Position numbers and translations under genes: made by a program. A DNA stretch of 64,000 nucleotides from Monodelphis domestica. Taxonomy: Eukaryota; Chordata; Mammalia; Didelphimorphia; Didelphidae. Within the stretch, counting starts at the first letter, position 1, and each line of letters begins with the position of its first letter. The notes under the pieces are model-generated. The model saw nothing but the letters and a program-made list of their open reading frames with translations, was not told the DNA's origin and made no database searches. Of this stretch, positions 1 through 14,000 are shown piece after piece. The stretch lies in contig NC_077228.1 of assembly GCF_027887165.1 (NCBI RefSeq), positions 213,331,635-213,395,634 of the forward strand, read 5' to 3'.

Positions 1-1360
1 TACCTCAGTCCCCCAGGGGTTCAAGCTTTCCTTAAAATTTATAATAATCATGCTCTCAGTTGGCGATAGAACCAAGACAGATTTCCAGGGCAGGGAAGGC
101 ATTTCAATATCTCTTACTCCTAATCTCATCCTTTGCAGTGGATCCTAGAACCAAAATGAACTAATCCCATGTTTGTTCAGAAATCTCCAGCTAGGACCCA
201 GGAACCTAATAGCCAGTGTTATTAACTGTCCCTTCTTAAATCTAGGTGATGGGAATAGCTTAGAAGAGTCATCTGGGCCACAGTTGTACTCACTTTTATA
301 GGCTAGCCTGTGTTTTCTACAGTGGAATAAATCAGAATTCAATCTCTCCCAGAACCTGATGCCCAGTGGCATGGGGTTGGCTTGCAATTCCTGCTGAGAG
401 CTTCTTCTTCATAATCTCTTGCTAATGGGGGCTGAACTCCCTCCCTTCTTGGTGGAGAGGGATGCTAAGAATCTCAAGGGTCGTCCCTGGCAGAGGCTTT
501 CCCAGAGACCATACATTAGTTCTGGAAGCCTAAAAGAAGGGATGATGGTGGTGGTGGTGGTGGTGGCAGCAGCGATGATAAGAGTCATATCGTGCTCACT
601 CCCCTTCTAATATTTTGTTGGATGATGTTAAAAAGCCAAAGCAAAGCATTGAAGTTAGGTCCTCCATCTAATGTATTGTCTTATTTGGAGTGCTTCTCTG
701 AGGAAACATTGTTTCCCCAAGAAAAAGGGGGATTGCAAGAATTTTTCACATTTTGTATTAATTCCTATATATTAGGGAGAATTACTGTGTATGTTTGTGT
801 CTGGGGTCTGGGTCAGAGACACCATCTAGTTTGATCCTTTTTGCATTTCCTTTGTCCTTGGGAATCCCAAGGAATGTCTTCATTTTGAACAGATTTTGGT
901 CAATAAACTAAGGGCAGAAGGGTTCTTTTCCTGCTTACTGTGACCTGTTTACCTGTGGGGATGGATAGTTTGAGAGACCACCTTTAAATTAACCACCATC
1001 AATTAAATCTATCTTGGGATATTCAAAGGAGGGGCTCTACAATTAAATTTCCTTAAAATTTATGATCCAGCTCAGATCGTTCCTGGTCACAAGGGAGCCA
1101 TGGAGGCTGGTATCCCTTCATCAATTATGATGCTGGCCTAACCAACGAAACTGATCTAATCAATAAATTTATATTCTTGTCCCCCACCCCATTCGAATTG
1201 AGGGTTGGGTGGATTACAGGATAGTGGATTAGGATTACAACCTCTGGACACTTCCGGGCTTCAGGAGACCCCTTTAGCTTTATCCATCCATCCCTTCCTT
1301 CTGACCCCCCCCCCAAATCTCCAGACTCCCCGCCAAATCTCACTCCGCCACAGTTGTCCT
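1..1360. other. Flank 3' of the TRIM gene, no gene seen
   Basis: No exon with splice sites and no recognisable protein is visible on either strand. The stretch also lacks the lineage SINEs that crowd the rest of the window. A short GGT-type triplet run is the only clear simple repeat. In human, SLC16A5 lies on this side of KCTD2, but nothing here resembles a monocarboxylate transporter. Confidence 0.5.
545..569. repeat. (GGT)n microsatellite
   Basis: A run of about eight GGT/GTG triplets followed by GCA triplets. It creates poly-valine or poly-alanine shadow frames with no coding support. Confidence 0.85.
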
Positions 1361-1381
1361 TGGAGTGAGATAGAATCCAAT

Positions 1382-1387
1382 TTTATT
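1382..1387 (-). promoter_or_regulatory. Polyadenylation signal of the TRIM gene
   Basis: AATAAA on the minus strand, about 120 nt after the stop codon. Confidence 0.8.
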
Positions 1388-1414
1388 TGTAATTGAGACC
1401 TTGGCCAAGAGGGA

Positions 1415-1451
1415 GGGCGGCGGCGGCGGCGACTACGACGACGACGACGGG
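1415..1451. repeat. CpG-rich triplet repeats (GGC)n and (ACG)n
   Basis: Five GGC units followed by several ACG units, inside the TRIM 3' UTR. Confidence 0.85.
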
Positions 1452-1504
1452 AGGCGGCTTGGGGAGGAGACGGCCCTCCCTCCGACCGACCGTCCCCTAT
1501 CCCG

Positions 1505-2058
1505 TTAAGACTCGGGGTATTGCTTGAGGGTGATGGAGGCCCCGCTGCTGACCATAACGGCCGGGTAGAGTGGCTCCAGGAAATTGGTGAGAAAGCGGTA
1601 GATGAGGCTCATGCCTCCCGCCACGCCGTAGAAGGAGAGGCATCCGGCGGGGTAGTCCAGGGCCACTCCGATGGTGCGGTAATAGCCCCCTTGCAGCACA
1701 GTCTGCGTGTTATTGTGCCACACGGAGAACTTGAGCGAGTCCCACTCGAGGCACCACGAGGCGCTGTTGCGGCCGATCAGGTAAACGATGTTGCGCCGGG
1801 GTCGCCCGCTGGGCGGGGGGCTGCAGCTGTACGTGACACCCACGCAGACCCACGAGTTGGACACCTCCGCCTCCCAGTAGTGCTGGCCCTCGGCCATGCT
1901 GCGTGTGCACAGCACCTGGGGCCACTGGTTGAAGCCCGGGAAGGGGCCCGAGGCGTAAGGCTCGAGAAGGATGCCCAGGTTCAGCACCGAATGGGTCTCC
2001 TTGAAAAGGAACAGCTCCTCGCTGGCGGTGGCGGAGTCAAAGTTCAAATTGCAGTAGC
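1505..2058 (-). CDS. TRIM coding exon 6: PRY-SPRY (B30.2) domain and stop
   Basis: Acceptor CCCCCTCATCAG, phase 1. It codes residues 384-566, ending ASITLKQYPES and TAA. SPRY landmarks are EGQHYWEAEV, WVCVGVTY, GRNSASWCLEW and FSVWHNN, close in pattern to TRIM25 and TRIM16. The exon is rich in GC and CpG compared with the rest of the gene. Confidence 0.95.
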
Positions 2059-5000
2059 CTGATGAGGGGGATAAGGAAGAGGAAGGAGGGAGGGACAGCG
2101 TTGCAGACCAGGGACTCCGGAGAGAGAGAAAAGAAGTGCTGATTTGCCTATCACACATGTTAGTTATTCATTCAGCATTCTGGGGACCCCTGATCTCTGG
2201 GGGCTCTGCAGCCTCTTTCCCTCTAGTCTCTTCTTCACACAAACTGAGCTGCTTCAGCCTAGATTGATGACCGTTTGGGTCTTCTCCAGGTTCCTTCAGC
2301 AGGGGATCAGAGGGAGGCTGGGGCTGACACTTACCTGGTCAGAGACCAGCTCTTACAGGGAGGAACCCCACACTTAGCACAGTGCCTGGTGTACAGCAAG
2401 TAGCTAATAAGTACTTGTGACTGCGGAGGGATTGTCGGTTGAGCACCTATTGTATATCTAGCTGGAGAGAAGGCACATAGGAGTAGGAAATGAATCGAGG
2501 GGTTACTATCACAGGATCCCGTGCTAAGCCCTGTCAAAACTCTGTCCTGCTAAGAAGAGGATACAGATATGGTCTTCTTACAGAAACTTTTCATGAACAA
2601 TAACCGGAATGCAGAACTCTGTTAGTATGTCTCTATGGGATGGAGAACATTCCCTACCTGTCCAATCAGGGAAAAGAGCTCTGTAGAGGGTGGCACTTTG
2701 CTGTGAGTTGAAGTTGATAGAATGGGAAAGTTGGGTCTTGGTTATGAATTTGGGTATGAAGCAGATGGAATGGGGACTTAGCTTGTGGAAGAGGGCAGGG
2801 GACCAAGGGGAACCTGTCCCGGTCAAGGCCAAAGGAATATGATACTCTCTCCCAGTTTTGCCTTGGTTCCATTGGATGCTAGCAATCACCCAACTGTGGC
2901 CAGTGGTTGTGCCATATCCAGGACCTAGGCCACCTATGTATGGCAAGCTAATATTAGGGTCAGGAGAAGCTTGGGTCTCCAAGTTGTGCTTTCCAGTATA
3001 AATTCTTCTCCCAGTAGACCTACAGAACTTCCCCTCCCCTCCTGACAGGACTGCCTAAAGTCATCCCTGAAGTTTCCAGATTATTTGCTTAGTGATTGGG
3101 TGGGGAAAGCTAGAGAGGGCTGGTAGCTCTCCCAAAGAACAGAATGGAAGGAGCATAAGTAGCAGAAATGACTTTTTTTTTTAAACCTTTACCTTCTGTC
3201 CTAGTAACAATTCTAAGACAGAAGGGCTAGGGCTAGACAGAATTAAATAACTTGCCCTGAGTCACACAGGTAGGAAGTGTCTGAGGTCACATTTGAATCC
3301 AGGTCTTCCAGAGTCCAGGACTAGTGTTCTATCCATTCTGCCACCTAGTTGCCCCCGGAAATGACTTATGAGTGAAGTCCCTCCAAGTCTACATCAAAAT
3401 CTTAGTTAGAACAGATCTTAGTTATCATCTAGTCCAACCCCTGGTTTTATAGATAAGTAGAGGTAGAGGTCTAGAAAGTTAAATAATTTGCCCAGGATCA
3501 CAGGTGGCAGAACTGAGGTTTGAACCCAGGTCCTCTGACACCCCTTTCCCTACTTCACCTTATTGTTTTCATCCTCCTCAAAGGGCAAAGCATTCTAGCA
3601 CCCTGGACTCACATTTCAGTAGATTCTTCCTGTCCACAGCTGAGGGCAGGACCTCATAGGAACGCATCTTAATGCCTAGGGGAGATAAAGACCTTTTGTA
3701 GGTGCAGTGACTTCAGTTGAGAAAAGCCCCAGACTTCCTAACAGCTGGTTTCTCCCAGTCACAGGGGGTCAGGTTACTGGACAGAGTGGACCAGGGCAAA
3801 GGCCAACCCCCACCAAAAAAGTATTGACAACGTAGGTTCCTCCCAGTCTCTTTACCCTCTTCCCAAGTTCCTTCCCAACTAGGTAGAGATGTATGGAAAG
3901 AAAGATAGGGGGACAAACAATCCCTAGTCCCTAACTCCTCTTCACTCCTTTCCTCAGCCCTCATCAAGCCTTCTTTGCTGATAAACACTCACCCTTTAGG
4001 AGAAGCTGGTTGACAAATCGGAGGCCCACCACAGCTAGCTGGGCCCGCAGCTCTGCCAAGATCTCTGAGAGCCGAGGAAAGCTGTTTGTTTCTTCACAGG
4101 TGGTACCCAGCAGTGACTCTGTGCAGGCTGGAAACCGCTTCAACCTCGGGAACTCCTAGGAGGTGGGATGAGCTGGGGCCAGGGACCCAGGGAGAGGAGC
4201 CCTCTCTGTCAGCTGTGTGCCAGGCAGTGACTGGGAGCTTCTTGCTGCCCCAAGGGTGGCAGCTATGGCAGTGAGGGAGGTGGCACACAAGTTGCCCATC
4301 TTTCAACTCCCATGCCTTCTTGTTCCCTCTTTCCCCTCCCTATCTTCCTCTTTTTTTTTTTTTATCCTGGCAAGTGCTCCTAGCTCAGGGTGCTGACATA
4401 TTTATGGCGAGACATGGCTTAAAGTATGGATCAGTTAGGTGGGTAATTGAGGGAGGGTCACTTTTTTTTTTTTGGATGAGCCTTTGGAATTATTCTAAAG
4501 TGCTTCTTTCTTGTTTTTGTTTTAATCTCAGGTTCTAAAAAATAAAATTCTGAACAGGATAAGAGAAATACAGGAATGCCCCAGCTTGCAAAATCATCCT
4601 TGGTCCATTCCATTTCTCCTCTGGGAAGCAGCAGCTGGTCTAGACTAGAGGGGAAAGGGGACTGTAGGGAGAAGTTTGCACCTTCTAGACCTGGCTTAGC
4701 ATGACCAAGGTAAGTCATTCAGAAAGAACATGACACAATGATTAAAGGTTAAAAATGGAAGAGACCTTCTATGATTAATGTATTACATTTCTTCCTTAAA
4801 GATGGAGGGATGGTATCTTGGGGGTGGTCAAGATCTGACCTTCATGATGCAGATGAGGAAACTGAGACCCTTAGGAGTTAAGAGACTTGCCAAGGATTGC
4901 CAGACCTAGTAAGTATCCAAAGCAGAATTTGAATTTGGGTCTTCCTGACTCCAAATACACCTCTATCTCCTAGCAGCCTCTGATAGAAATTATCATATCA

Positions 5001-8000
5001 ATAATGTTCTGTTATCCTGATAGAAAGATTAAGGAAGAACTTTCCAATATATAGGCAGCTAGGTAATGCAGTGAATAGAGCCCTGAACTTTGAATCAGGA
5101 AGACTCATTGTCATGAATTCAAATCCATCCTCAGACATTTACTAGCTATGTGACCCTGGGCAAGTTATTTAACCTTGTCTACTTCAGTTCCTCATTTATA
5201 AAATGATCTGGAGAAGGAAATGGCTAACCAATCCAGTCTCTTTGCCAGGAAAATTCCAGATGGGATTGTAAAGTGTTAGGCATGACTGAACAGCATCTCT
5301 TAACTGCCTCTTGTGGGAAATTGAACTACTGCCCTGATATAATAGAAGGATTAGGGAAGAACTTTCCAACAAAATGGGAGGATTGAGAGTTGTAGAAGGG
5401 GACTGAGCGAGGCATTCTTTTTTATTCCATCTTGGTGGGGGAAGTTGTAATAAGGCTTTGTCCTCAGTTTATAGCCTTTTGAAGCTTCAGGGCTTATTCT
5501 AGAGTACTGATCATCAAGGGCAGGACTCGCTGAACTAACAGCGAGGGAAGCATAGCATTGTAGGAATTCAGCAGCATAGCTCCCTCTAAGGTGGAAAGAG
5601 CTCATTCTGATGTAACCCCTTAATTCTTTGCTCCTAAGCTTTCCTATACATAACTCAAAGGTTATCTTCTCCAAGAGCTCCCTTAACTATTTTACCTCCT
5701 ACTACCCAGCTGGTAATGATTTCCGACTTTGCTTGTACTTCTCCTAAGCACAAATGTATTACTTAAAAAAACAACAAACCTCACCATTTGTCTTAGAATC
5801 AATACAAAGTATCAAACAGTAAGGGTGAGAAATGGGGGTTAAGTGACTTGCCCAGGGTCACATAGCTAGGAAGTATTGGAGATCAAGGTTTGAACTCGGA
5901 AACTCCCAACTCCAGACCTGACTCTCAATTCACTAAGCCACCTCGCTGCCCCAAATGTCTTGCTTTTGTATTATAACTGTTTGTGTAAATTCTATCATCC
6001 AAGTAGACTGTGAACTCCATGAAGGCAGGGACCATTTATCTTGACTTTGTATTTCCCGGCTGCCCTTAGTAACATTCTGTATGCACATATTTAATTTATA
6101 CCTGTTGAATTGAATTAAATTTTATAAAGAGAAAACTGAAGCCCAGAGACAGAATAGAATCATAGGATTTAAGAATAAGAAGGAACTTTATCGTTCATCT
6201 AGTCCAAACTAAAACTCACTTTACAGATGAGGAAACTGAGGTCCAAGAAAGTTAAAAGACTTGTCTTACTACATGTAAGAAGTACAGTAAGTAACAGGGT
6301 TAGGATTCCAACTTGGGTCCTCTGATTCCACATCTCTTTTATTTTGTAAACTTGGCTTCTGTCTTAGAATCAATACTAAATATCGGTTCCAAAGCAGGAG
6401 AGTAGCAAAGGCTAGGCAATTGAGATTTAAGTGACTTGTGTAGGGTCACACAGTTAGAGAGTGTCTGAGGTAAGATTTGAATTCAGGACCACTTGTCTCC
6501 AGGCCTGGCTCTTAATCCACCAAGCCATCTAGCCCCTGATTCCACATCTAACAGTGAAGTGACTTGTCCTTGGTTGCAGAGCAAGTCAGAGGCAGAGCCA
6601 GGAGTAGGACCCAGGACTTCTAGATTGCTATGAGACCTGGGTAAAGGCTTGGGAAAGGGCAGGGTTATGCGAGGAACTCCTACCTCTAAAAACTGTTGGT
6701 CACTCTGGTTGGTAAGCAGACTTCGGAGCCAGACACTGTCACCCTCTAGTTCTAAGAGGCGACTATGGCTTTGTTGGATAGAGCTTCCCAGTTGACCCAG
6801 GGCAGCTGCCTCCTCCTTTTCCACAAACTCCAAGACCTTCACCTGCAGTCGCTTTACCTCCCTCCCGATGTCCGCGAAACAACGATTAACATCCTCTCGT
6901 ACTGTCTGGATCAATTTCTGGAAGGGGAGGAGAGAGGAATCTCTGACCTACCCCCACCTTGGGGATCTTGAGTCCAAGGTTGGGAGTGCCCATATGGCAC
7001 AAGGTACTTCCCAGTGTCTGAGCCAAGACCCTCCCTGCCCTTGGTCCCCAGTTGAGCCCCTCTGGTGAGGGAAAGAAAAGCAAATGCCCAGTGGTTTGGA
7101 CAGTAGCTTAGATCTAGAGCTAACCCATGGCCTTTGCCCTAAAATGACCTCATGGGCCAGAAGCTAGCAATGGAGTTGGAAATCCAGACAAGGAATTCTA
7201 AATGTTCCCATCCCAGTTGAGCTCATCCCATCTCAATTTATCCTATCTCATCTTATCCTATTCCATCTCAATTTATCCTACCTATCTCATTTTAGCTCAT
7301 TCCATTCTACCCTACCCCAAACCATTTCATTCAACCGGAGAAGTCAAGGATGGAGGTGTTAGATGGATGCTGGCTCCCTGGATGCCTTTCTTGACAGCCT
7401 GACTTGACGCCCTGGAAGCCCGGGTTAAAGGATTTATGCCAATCTTACCGTGAGGAAGGCTACCCGACCACGATGCTTCTGGCTATCGGATGCAATGATC
7501 AGCATCTGGTTTTCTACGTTGGCTTGGACTTTCCGAACTTCTACCTGGGGCAGAGGGGAGGGGATGCAGAGGAAGTCACCCCCTTCAGAAGGACAGACTT
7601 CAGAGGGTTCTGTCTTCCCTTCCCCTGCTGCCCAGGTTTCTCTTTTCCCTTAACAACTGCTGCCTTTCAGAAATTTTGAAGTCCTTTTGCCCGGTTGACC
7701 CCCCTGTTTGAAGGCAATAGACAATGCAGAGATGGACAGACACAGATGAATTATGGAATGGAACATTGGAAGGATGTTATAAGGATAAGTCCATCATTGG
7801 AGACCCCATTGGAGCCGCCTTCCAAAAAGAGGCTTTGGTGTCATACTGCAACACATAGCACCAGATTATCTTCATGGAAGTGATGATAGGCTGCTCTTTT
7901 CCTTCTCCCTTAACATCTTTCTAACACATCCAGGGCCCACATGTTGCTCTGCAAAGTACTAGGCTCTCTTCCTATTTCCAGACAGGGAAATAAGAAGTCA

Positions 8001-11000
8001 CATCTAGGCCTGGTCCTGAAAGGAGTTGTTTTTTTTTTTCTCTCTCTCTTTTTTAAAGCCTTAGTCTTAGTGAGAATTCTAAGACAGAAGAATGGCAAGA
8101 ACTAGGCCAGTGATTAAGTGACTTTCCCAGGGTCACTCACTCAACACTAAGAAGTATCTGAGTTCAGATTTGAACCCAGGTCCTCCCAACTTCAGGCCTG
8201 GTGCTCTAGCTACTGTGCTATACTTAGCTGCCCTGTGAAAGGAATTTTCTCACCCTTAAAATGAGGACAGAGGCAGCATGACATAGTAGATAGTCAGCCT
8301 TCAAAACCAAGACAGTCTGAGTTTAAGATCTGGACCTGATTGGGCAAGTGACTTACCTTCTCTCTATACTGCAGACAACACACTAAGATTCTAAGTTGCA
8401 TAGAAGGAATCTACATTGGTAAAGAGCTCCCTATTCCAAATGAAATCACAGGTTCAGTTCCTATCCCTACAGACCAGGGGATCTTTTTTTTTTAATGTTT
8501 TATTTTATTTTTCAGTTTCATGTAGAAACAATTTTTGACAATTGTTTTCTGACATCTTATGATTCAGATTCTCTCTCTTTCCTTCCCTCCCTCCCCACAA
8601 GGTGGTAAGTGGTCTGCTATAGGTTATACCAGTGCTTTCAAGGAATACATATTTCCATATTCCCTTTGTCATGACAAGACACATATCACATATGTAATAA
8701 AATGCTCATAAAGGAAATAATGTGGGAAATGGTAAGCTTTGATCTGCACTTGGACTCTTAATAATTTTTTCTTTGGCCATAGATAGCATTTTCCATCATG
8801 AATCCTTGAATTACTGAGAATAGTAAAGTTCTTTCATAGCTGATCATCGTGCATTATTTCTGTTACTGTATACATTGTTCTCCTGGTTCTGCTCATTTCA
8901 CTTTGCATCAGTTCATATAAGTCTTTCCAAGTTTTTCTGAACTCATCTTGTTCATCATTTCTTGGGTGGAATAATATTCCATTACCACCATATGACATAA
9001 CTTGTTTATGCACTCCCTGATTGATGGACAGTCCTTCAGTTTCCAATCTTTTGCTACCATAAAGAGAGCTGCTAAAGATATTTTTCTACAGGTAGATCCT
9101 GTCCCCTTATCTCTGATCTCTTTGAGATAAAGACCCAGTAGTGGTCAAAGAATATGCATAGGGGCAGTTAGATGGCTCAGTGGATTGGGAGCTAGGCTTA
9201 GAGATGTGAAATTCTGGGTTCAAGTATGACCTCAGACACTTTCTAGCTGTGTGACCCTGGGCAAGTCATTTAATCCCCAATTGCCTAGTCCTTACCATTC
9301 TTCTGCTTTGGAACCAATACATAATGAGTCTAAGGCAGAAGGTAAGGATTAAAAAAAATTTTTAAGGGTATACATAGTTTTATGGTCCTTTGGAGTGTGG
9401 TTCCATTTGGCTCTCCAGAATGGTTGTATCAGTTCACAATTCCACCAACAGTGTATTAGTTAGACCAGGGATTCTTAACCTTTATTTTATGTCATGTCTT
9501 TGGCAGTCTGATGATGCCTATGGACCCCTTCTCAAGATATTTTTAAAAATTGGAATTGAAGGGAATGCTAAATTATAGTTAGAGGTTAGTACAAATAAAA
9601 ATGTAATTATTTTCCCCATCTGAGTTTATGGTCCATTTGGGGATCCATTCATGAACTCTAGGTTTTGCTATATATATATATATATATTTAATTATGTTTG
9701 GATTGAGAATCATAAGACATGAATTAGACCATTGCCTGGTGGTTCTTGGTTGACAGAGGATAGAGGGAAAGCAAAACTACTTAATTCTTAGCTTACTTCT
9801 GCCTTTTCTATCTAGAATAACCATCAGAATACATAGAATATGTAAAAAAGTAAGAATCACAAAGGATGGAACTGAAGTCAAAGAAAGGTGAGATTTAAAA
9901 AAAAATTATGCCTTAAAATAATCATATGCATATGTGCAAAAATATGTATAGCAGCTCTTTGTATGGTGGTAAGGAAATGGAAACCAAGGCAATTTCTCAA
10001 TGAGATCCTCTCAATTTGAGAATGATTGAAGAAGTTGTGGTATTGTGCTGTTAGAAATGATGAAGGGGATTGTTTCAGAAAAACATGGGAAAACTTGTAC
10101 AAACTGCCACAAAGTGAAGTGAATAGAACCAGGAGAATAATGTACAGGGTAATAGCAATACTCTAATGATAATTAATTCTGAATAACTTAACTCTGTTCA
10201 GTATAATGATTGGCCAGAAGTCCAAAGAACTCATAAAAAAATTCTATCTACCTTCAGATAGAGAACTAATGGACTCAGAATGCAGATGGAACCATATTTT
10301 TACCTTTATTTTTTTTGCTTTTTTTTTGGTTTTTATTTCAAACATGGCTATTGTGGAAACCTGTTTTCCATACATCCTTTGTATGTATAATGGGTGCTAT
10401 TTTTTACCATCTCAACTAGTGGGGAAAGGGTGGAAGGAAAGAATTTGTAACTAATTACAAAAATAACCATTTCTAAAAATGAGCATATACATTCAGGTCC
10501 CAAAGAATTATATTCCAGAAAATTGAAAGAACTTGGACATGTCACTCTTGAATTAATGCTAGTGATCTCTGAGGACTAATGAAGCACAGGAGATATTGAA
10601 CGGTCTAATTTTTCAGAGGAAAGAAGTAGATCCTGGAAACAGTTTGCTGTCAATTCACTGGTAAAAATTTTAGATTGAATTATTAGATGGGTAGTTCATG
10701 AACCCTTAGAAAGAAGAACCACCATTAACAGGAAGCATTATAAGCTCATGTTAAATAAACTAACCTCATTTCCTTTTGGTTAGGATTGGTAGCTGAGGAC
10801 AGACCTCGAATCAGTCCAAATTTAGTCTCAGACACTTACTAGCTGTGTGACCCTGAGCAAAGTCACTTAACCCTGGTTGCCTCAGTTTCCTCATCTGTAA
10901 AAGGTGCCAGAGAAGGAAATGACGAACCACTCTAGCATCTTTGCCCAGAAAATCCCCAACGGAGTCAGTGAAGAATCAGACAAAACAGAAAAAAAACAAC

Positions 11001-14000
11001 TTAACAAAAAAATAACAACTGGTATCTATGTAGTACTTTTAAGGCTAGCAAAGCATTTTACATGTCAACTCACTTGATCTTCACAATCACCCTGGGTAGT
11101 AGTTGCTATTATTATCTTCATTTTTACAATTCAGGAAACTGAGGTAGATGGCATTTAAGCGACTTACCCCAGGTTCACCTAATTAGTGAGTGAAACAGGA
11201 TATGAATTCAAAGTTGTTGGTTTTTTTGTTTCCAGCCTAGCTCTCCATCCACTACACTGCCTAGCTGCTCCTACTGAGAAATGACAGGTCTAGGGTCACT
11301 CAGCCTGTATTTGGCAGAAACAGTCCTTAGACTTCAAGGCTCACTTCCTATCTACTGCACCCCAGTTGAGTGTTTCCCCTCTCACTTCCTCCCCCACAAA
11401 TCTCAAGAGGTTGGAACTATGGACTTAAACTAACAAGATGGTACAGTATTGAACAGGATAAACATAAAGAGTTCCACCAAGGTTTAAAAAAGCAACTCTC
11501 AAGTATCAGGGTGGGAGAGAATAGTTTCTTTGAAAAAGACTGAAAGATTTTAGTTGGCTTCAAACTAAAGATGAGAAAACAGTCTAACGTGATTGCCCAA
11601 CAAGGAATAAGATTGTTATTGTTCAGTCGTTTCAGTTGTATCCAACTCTTCCTGACTCTGTTCTGGGCTTTTCTTTTTGTTCATTTATTTTCAACACTAT
11701 TTTATTTTCCCTCCAATTACATGTAAAATGATTTTTAACATTTCATTTTCTAAAATTTTGAGTTACAAAATCTCTCCCTCTCTCCTTCCCTTGTCACCTC
11801 CCTAAGATAGAAAAGCAATTTGCTATAAGATAAGTATCTTTGTCAAGAAAATCCCAATTTTTAAATGTCTTCTTCCAAAACATGACTAATGTTTTTATAT
11901 GATGTGTGGTCATATTAAAAACTTATTTTGATATTAGTCATGCAGAAAAAATAGTTTTAAAAAATGGAGTTTTCTTGGTAAAGTTACTAAAGTGGTTTGC
12001 CATTTCCTTCTCCAACTCATTTTTACAGATGAGGAAACAGAGGCAATCAGGGTGAAGTGACATGTACAGAGTCAGCTAGCAAGTGTTTGAGGCCAGACTT
12101 GAACTCAGGAAGAAGAGTCTTCCTGACTCCAAGCCTGGCTTTCTCTGCACTGTGCTATCTAACTGCCTAAGGAATAACATACTGAGCTATTTATTTGAGG
12201 ATTAGCATCCAGGTCAAAAGAAATGACCAAGTAAGTCTCTTGCTACAAATAGGATGGTGAGAGGGGGTCACACAGCTAGGAAGTGTTTGAGGCCAGATTT
12301 GATGAATCTTCCTGACTCTGAGTCTGGTATTCTGGCTTATATTGTGTCACCTAATCAATGTAAAGCCCTTTGCAAATATTGAAGTACTAAAAATATATAT
12401 GACCCAGGACAAGTCACTTCACACTGGTTGCCTCAGTTTCCTCATCTGTAAAAATGAATTGGAGAAGGAAATGGCAAACCACTTTAGTATCTTTGCCAAG
12501 AAAATTCCAATTTTTAGAGATGTCTTTTACATCATGACTGATATGAAAATGTTTTCTACATGACTGAGCATTTATAATCTATAGCAAATTGCTTATTTAT
12601 CTCAGAGAAGGGACAAGGGAGGGAAAGAATTTGTAACTCAAATTTTTAGAAAATTAATATTAAAAATTGTTTTTACATGTAATTGGGAAAAATAACATAG
12701 TATCGAAAACCAAAAAGTCTGTGGAGTTTAAAGCTTTAATAAATTTAGAAATATAATTGCTACAAACTTACAGAAAGCAACATTTGAAAGGTTAATTATC
12801 TAAAATTTTAAGATGCTGATATGTTTCTTAAAAATCAACATAACCTCTATCTTGTGCTAAATCTCTAGGTCAATTTTCAAAATTCATGAAAAACTTTTAC
12901 ATTTGCTGCTAAATGACAAAAAGTATTGCATTCATAATCTTGGTGCATACAGGAGTTTTTTAAAATTTATTAAATTTATTTTTTTATTAAAAACCCTTCC
13001 CTTCCCTCTTGGAATCAATACTGTGTATTGGTTCCAAGGCAGAAAAGTGGTAAGGGCTAGGCAATGGGGGTTAAGTGACTTGCCCAGGGTCACATGGCTG
13101 GGAAATGTCTGAGGCCAGATTTGAACCTAGAACCTCCCATCTCTAGGCCTGACTCTCAATCCACCAAGCCACCCAGCTGCCCCCATACAAGAAAGTTTTG
13201 ATGTGGACCCATGAGAAAACATCTACTAGCTCATGGGACCAAAGCGGGCAACCCAACACGACTACTACTCATTGGTCTAAGAAAATGTCATCTAGAAAAC
13301 TAAATAATATTTTAAAATTTGATATTTGAAAGTCACAAAACTAAATAACAATAAGAAATTTAAGTAATGACACTCTCAAATGATGCATTTTGTGTGTCTG
13401 TAACATTTATACCTCTGAAATTATTAAAGCTTTTAACTGCACTGGGACTTTTGGGATATGCTGAATAAATGCCAGATATTATTACTATTATTATTTTTTT
13501 AAACCTTTACCTTCTGTCTTGGGATCAATACTATTTCCTTGCCTGTAACGTGACCTGGAGAAGGAAATGGCAAACCACTTCAGGATCTTTGCCAAGAAAA
13601 CTAAAACCCCAAATGGGACCATAATGAGTAGAATACAACTAAAACAATGAATAACAAAAATCTCATGCTCCATTTTATTTATTTATTTAAAAACCCTTAC
13701 CTTCCCCCTTAGAATCAATACTGTATATTGGTTCCAAGACAGAAGAGGGCTAAGCAATGGAGGTTAAGTGACTTGTCCAGTATCACATAGCTAGGAAGTG
13801 TCTGAGGTCACATTTGAACCCAGGACCTCCCATCTCTAGGTCTGGCTTTCAATTCACTGGGCTACCCAATTGCCCCTTAATGCTTCATCTTAGACCACAG
13901 AGTCTATGACTATATTCCAGCTGGGTTATGATGACCATAGGCTGAAATAGATTCTTGGCATGGATTAAGAAGATCTAGTCTTTGCTGAGACTCTGCTAAG

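Larger units (their letters stand above)
1360..1504 (-). other. Short 3' UTR of the TRIM gene
   Basis: From the TAA to about 20 nt past an AATAAA on the minus strand. Only about 140 nt long and very GC-rich in its first part, with triplet runs of GCC and GTC on the mRNA strand. The cleavage point is an estimate. Confidence 0.7.

Noticed and set aside
1520-2062. Long plus-strand frame of 180 codons
   Set aside because: Antisense shadow of the GC-rich SPRY exon; no domain and no splice or start support.
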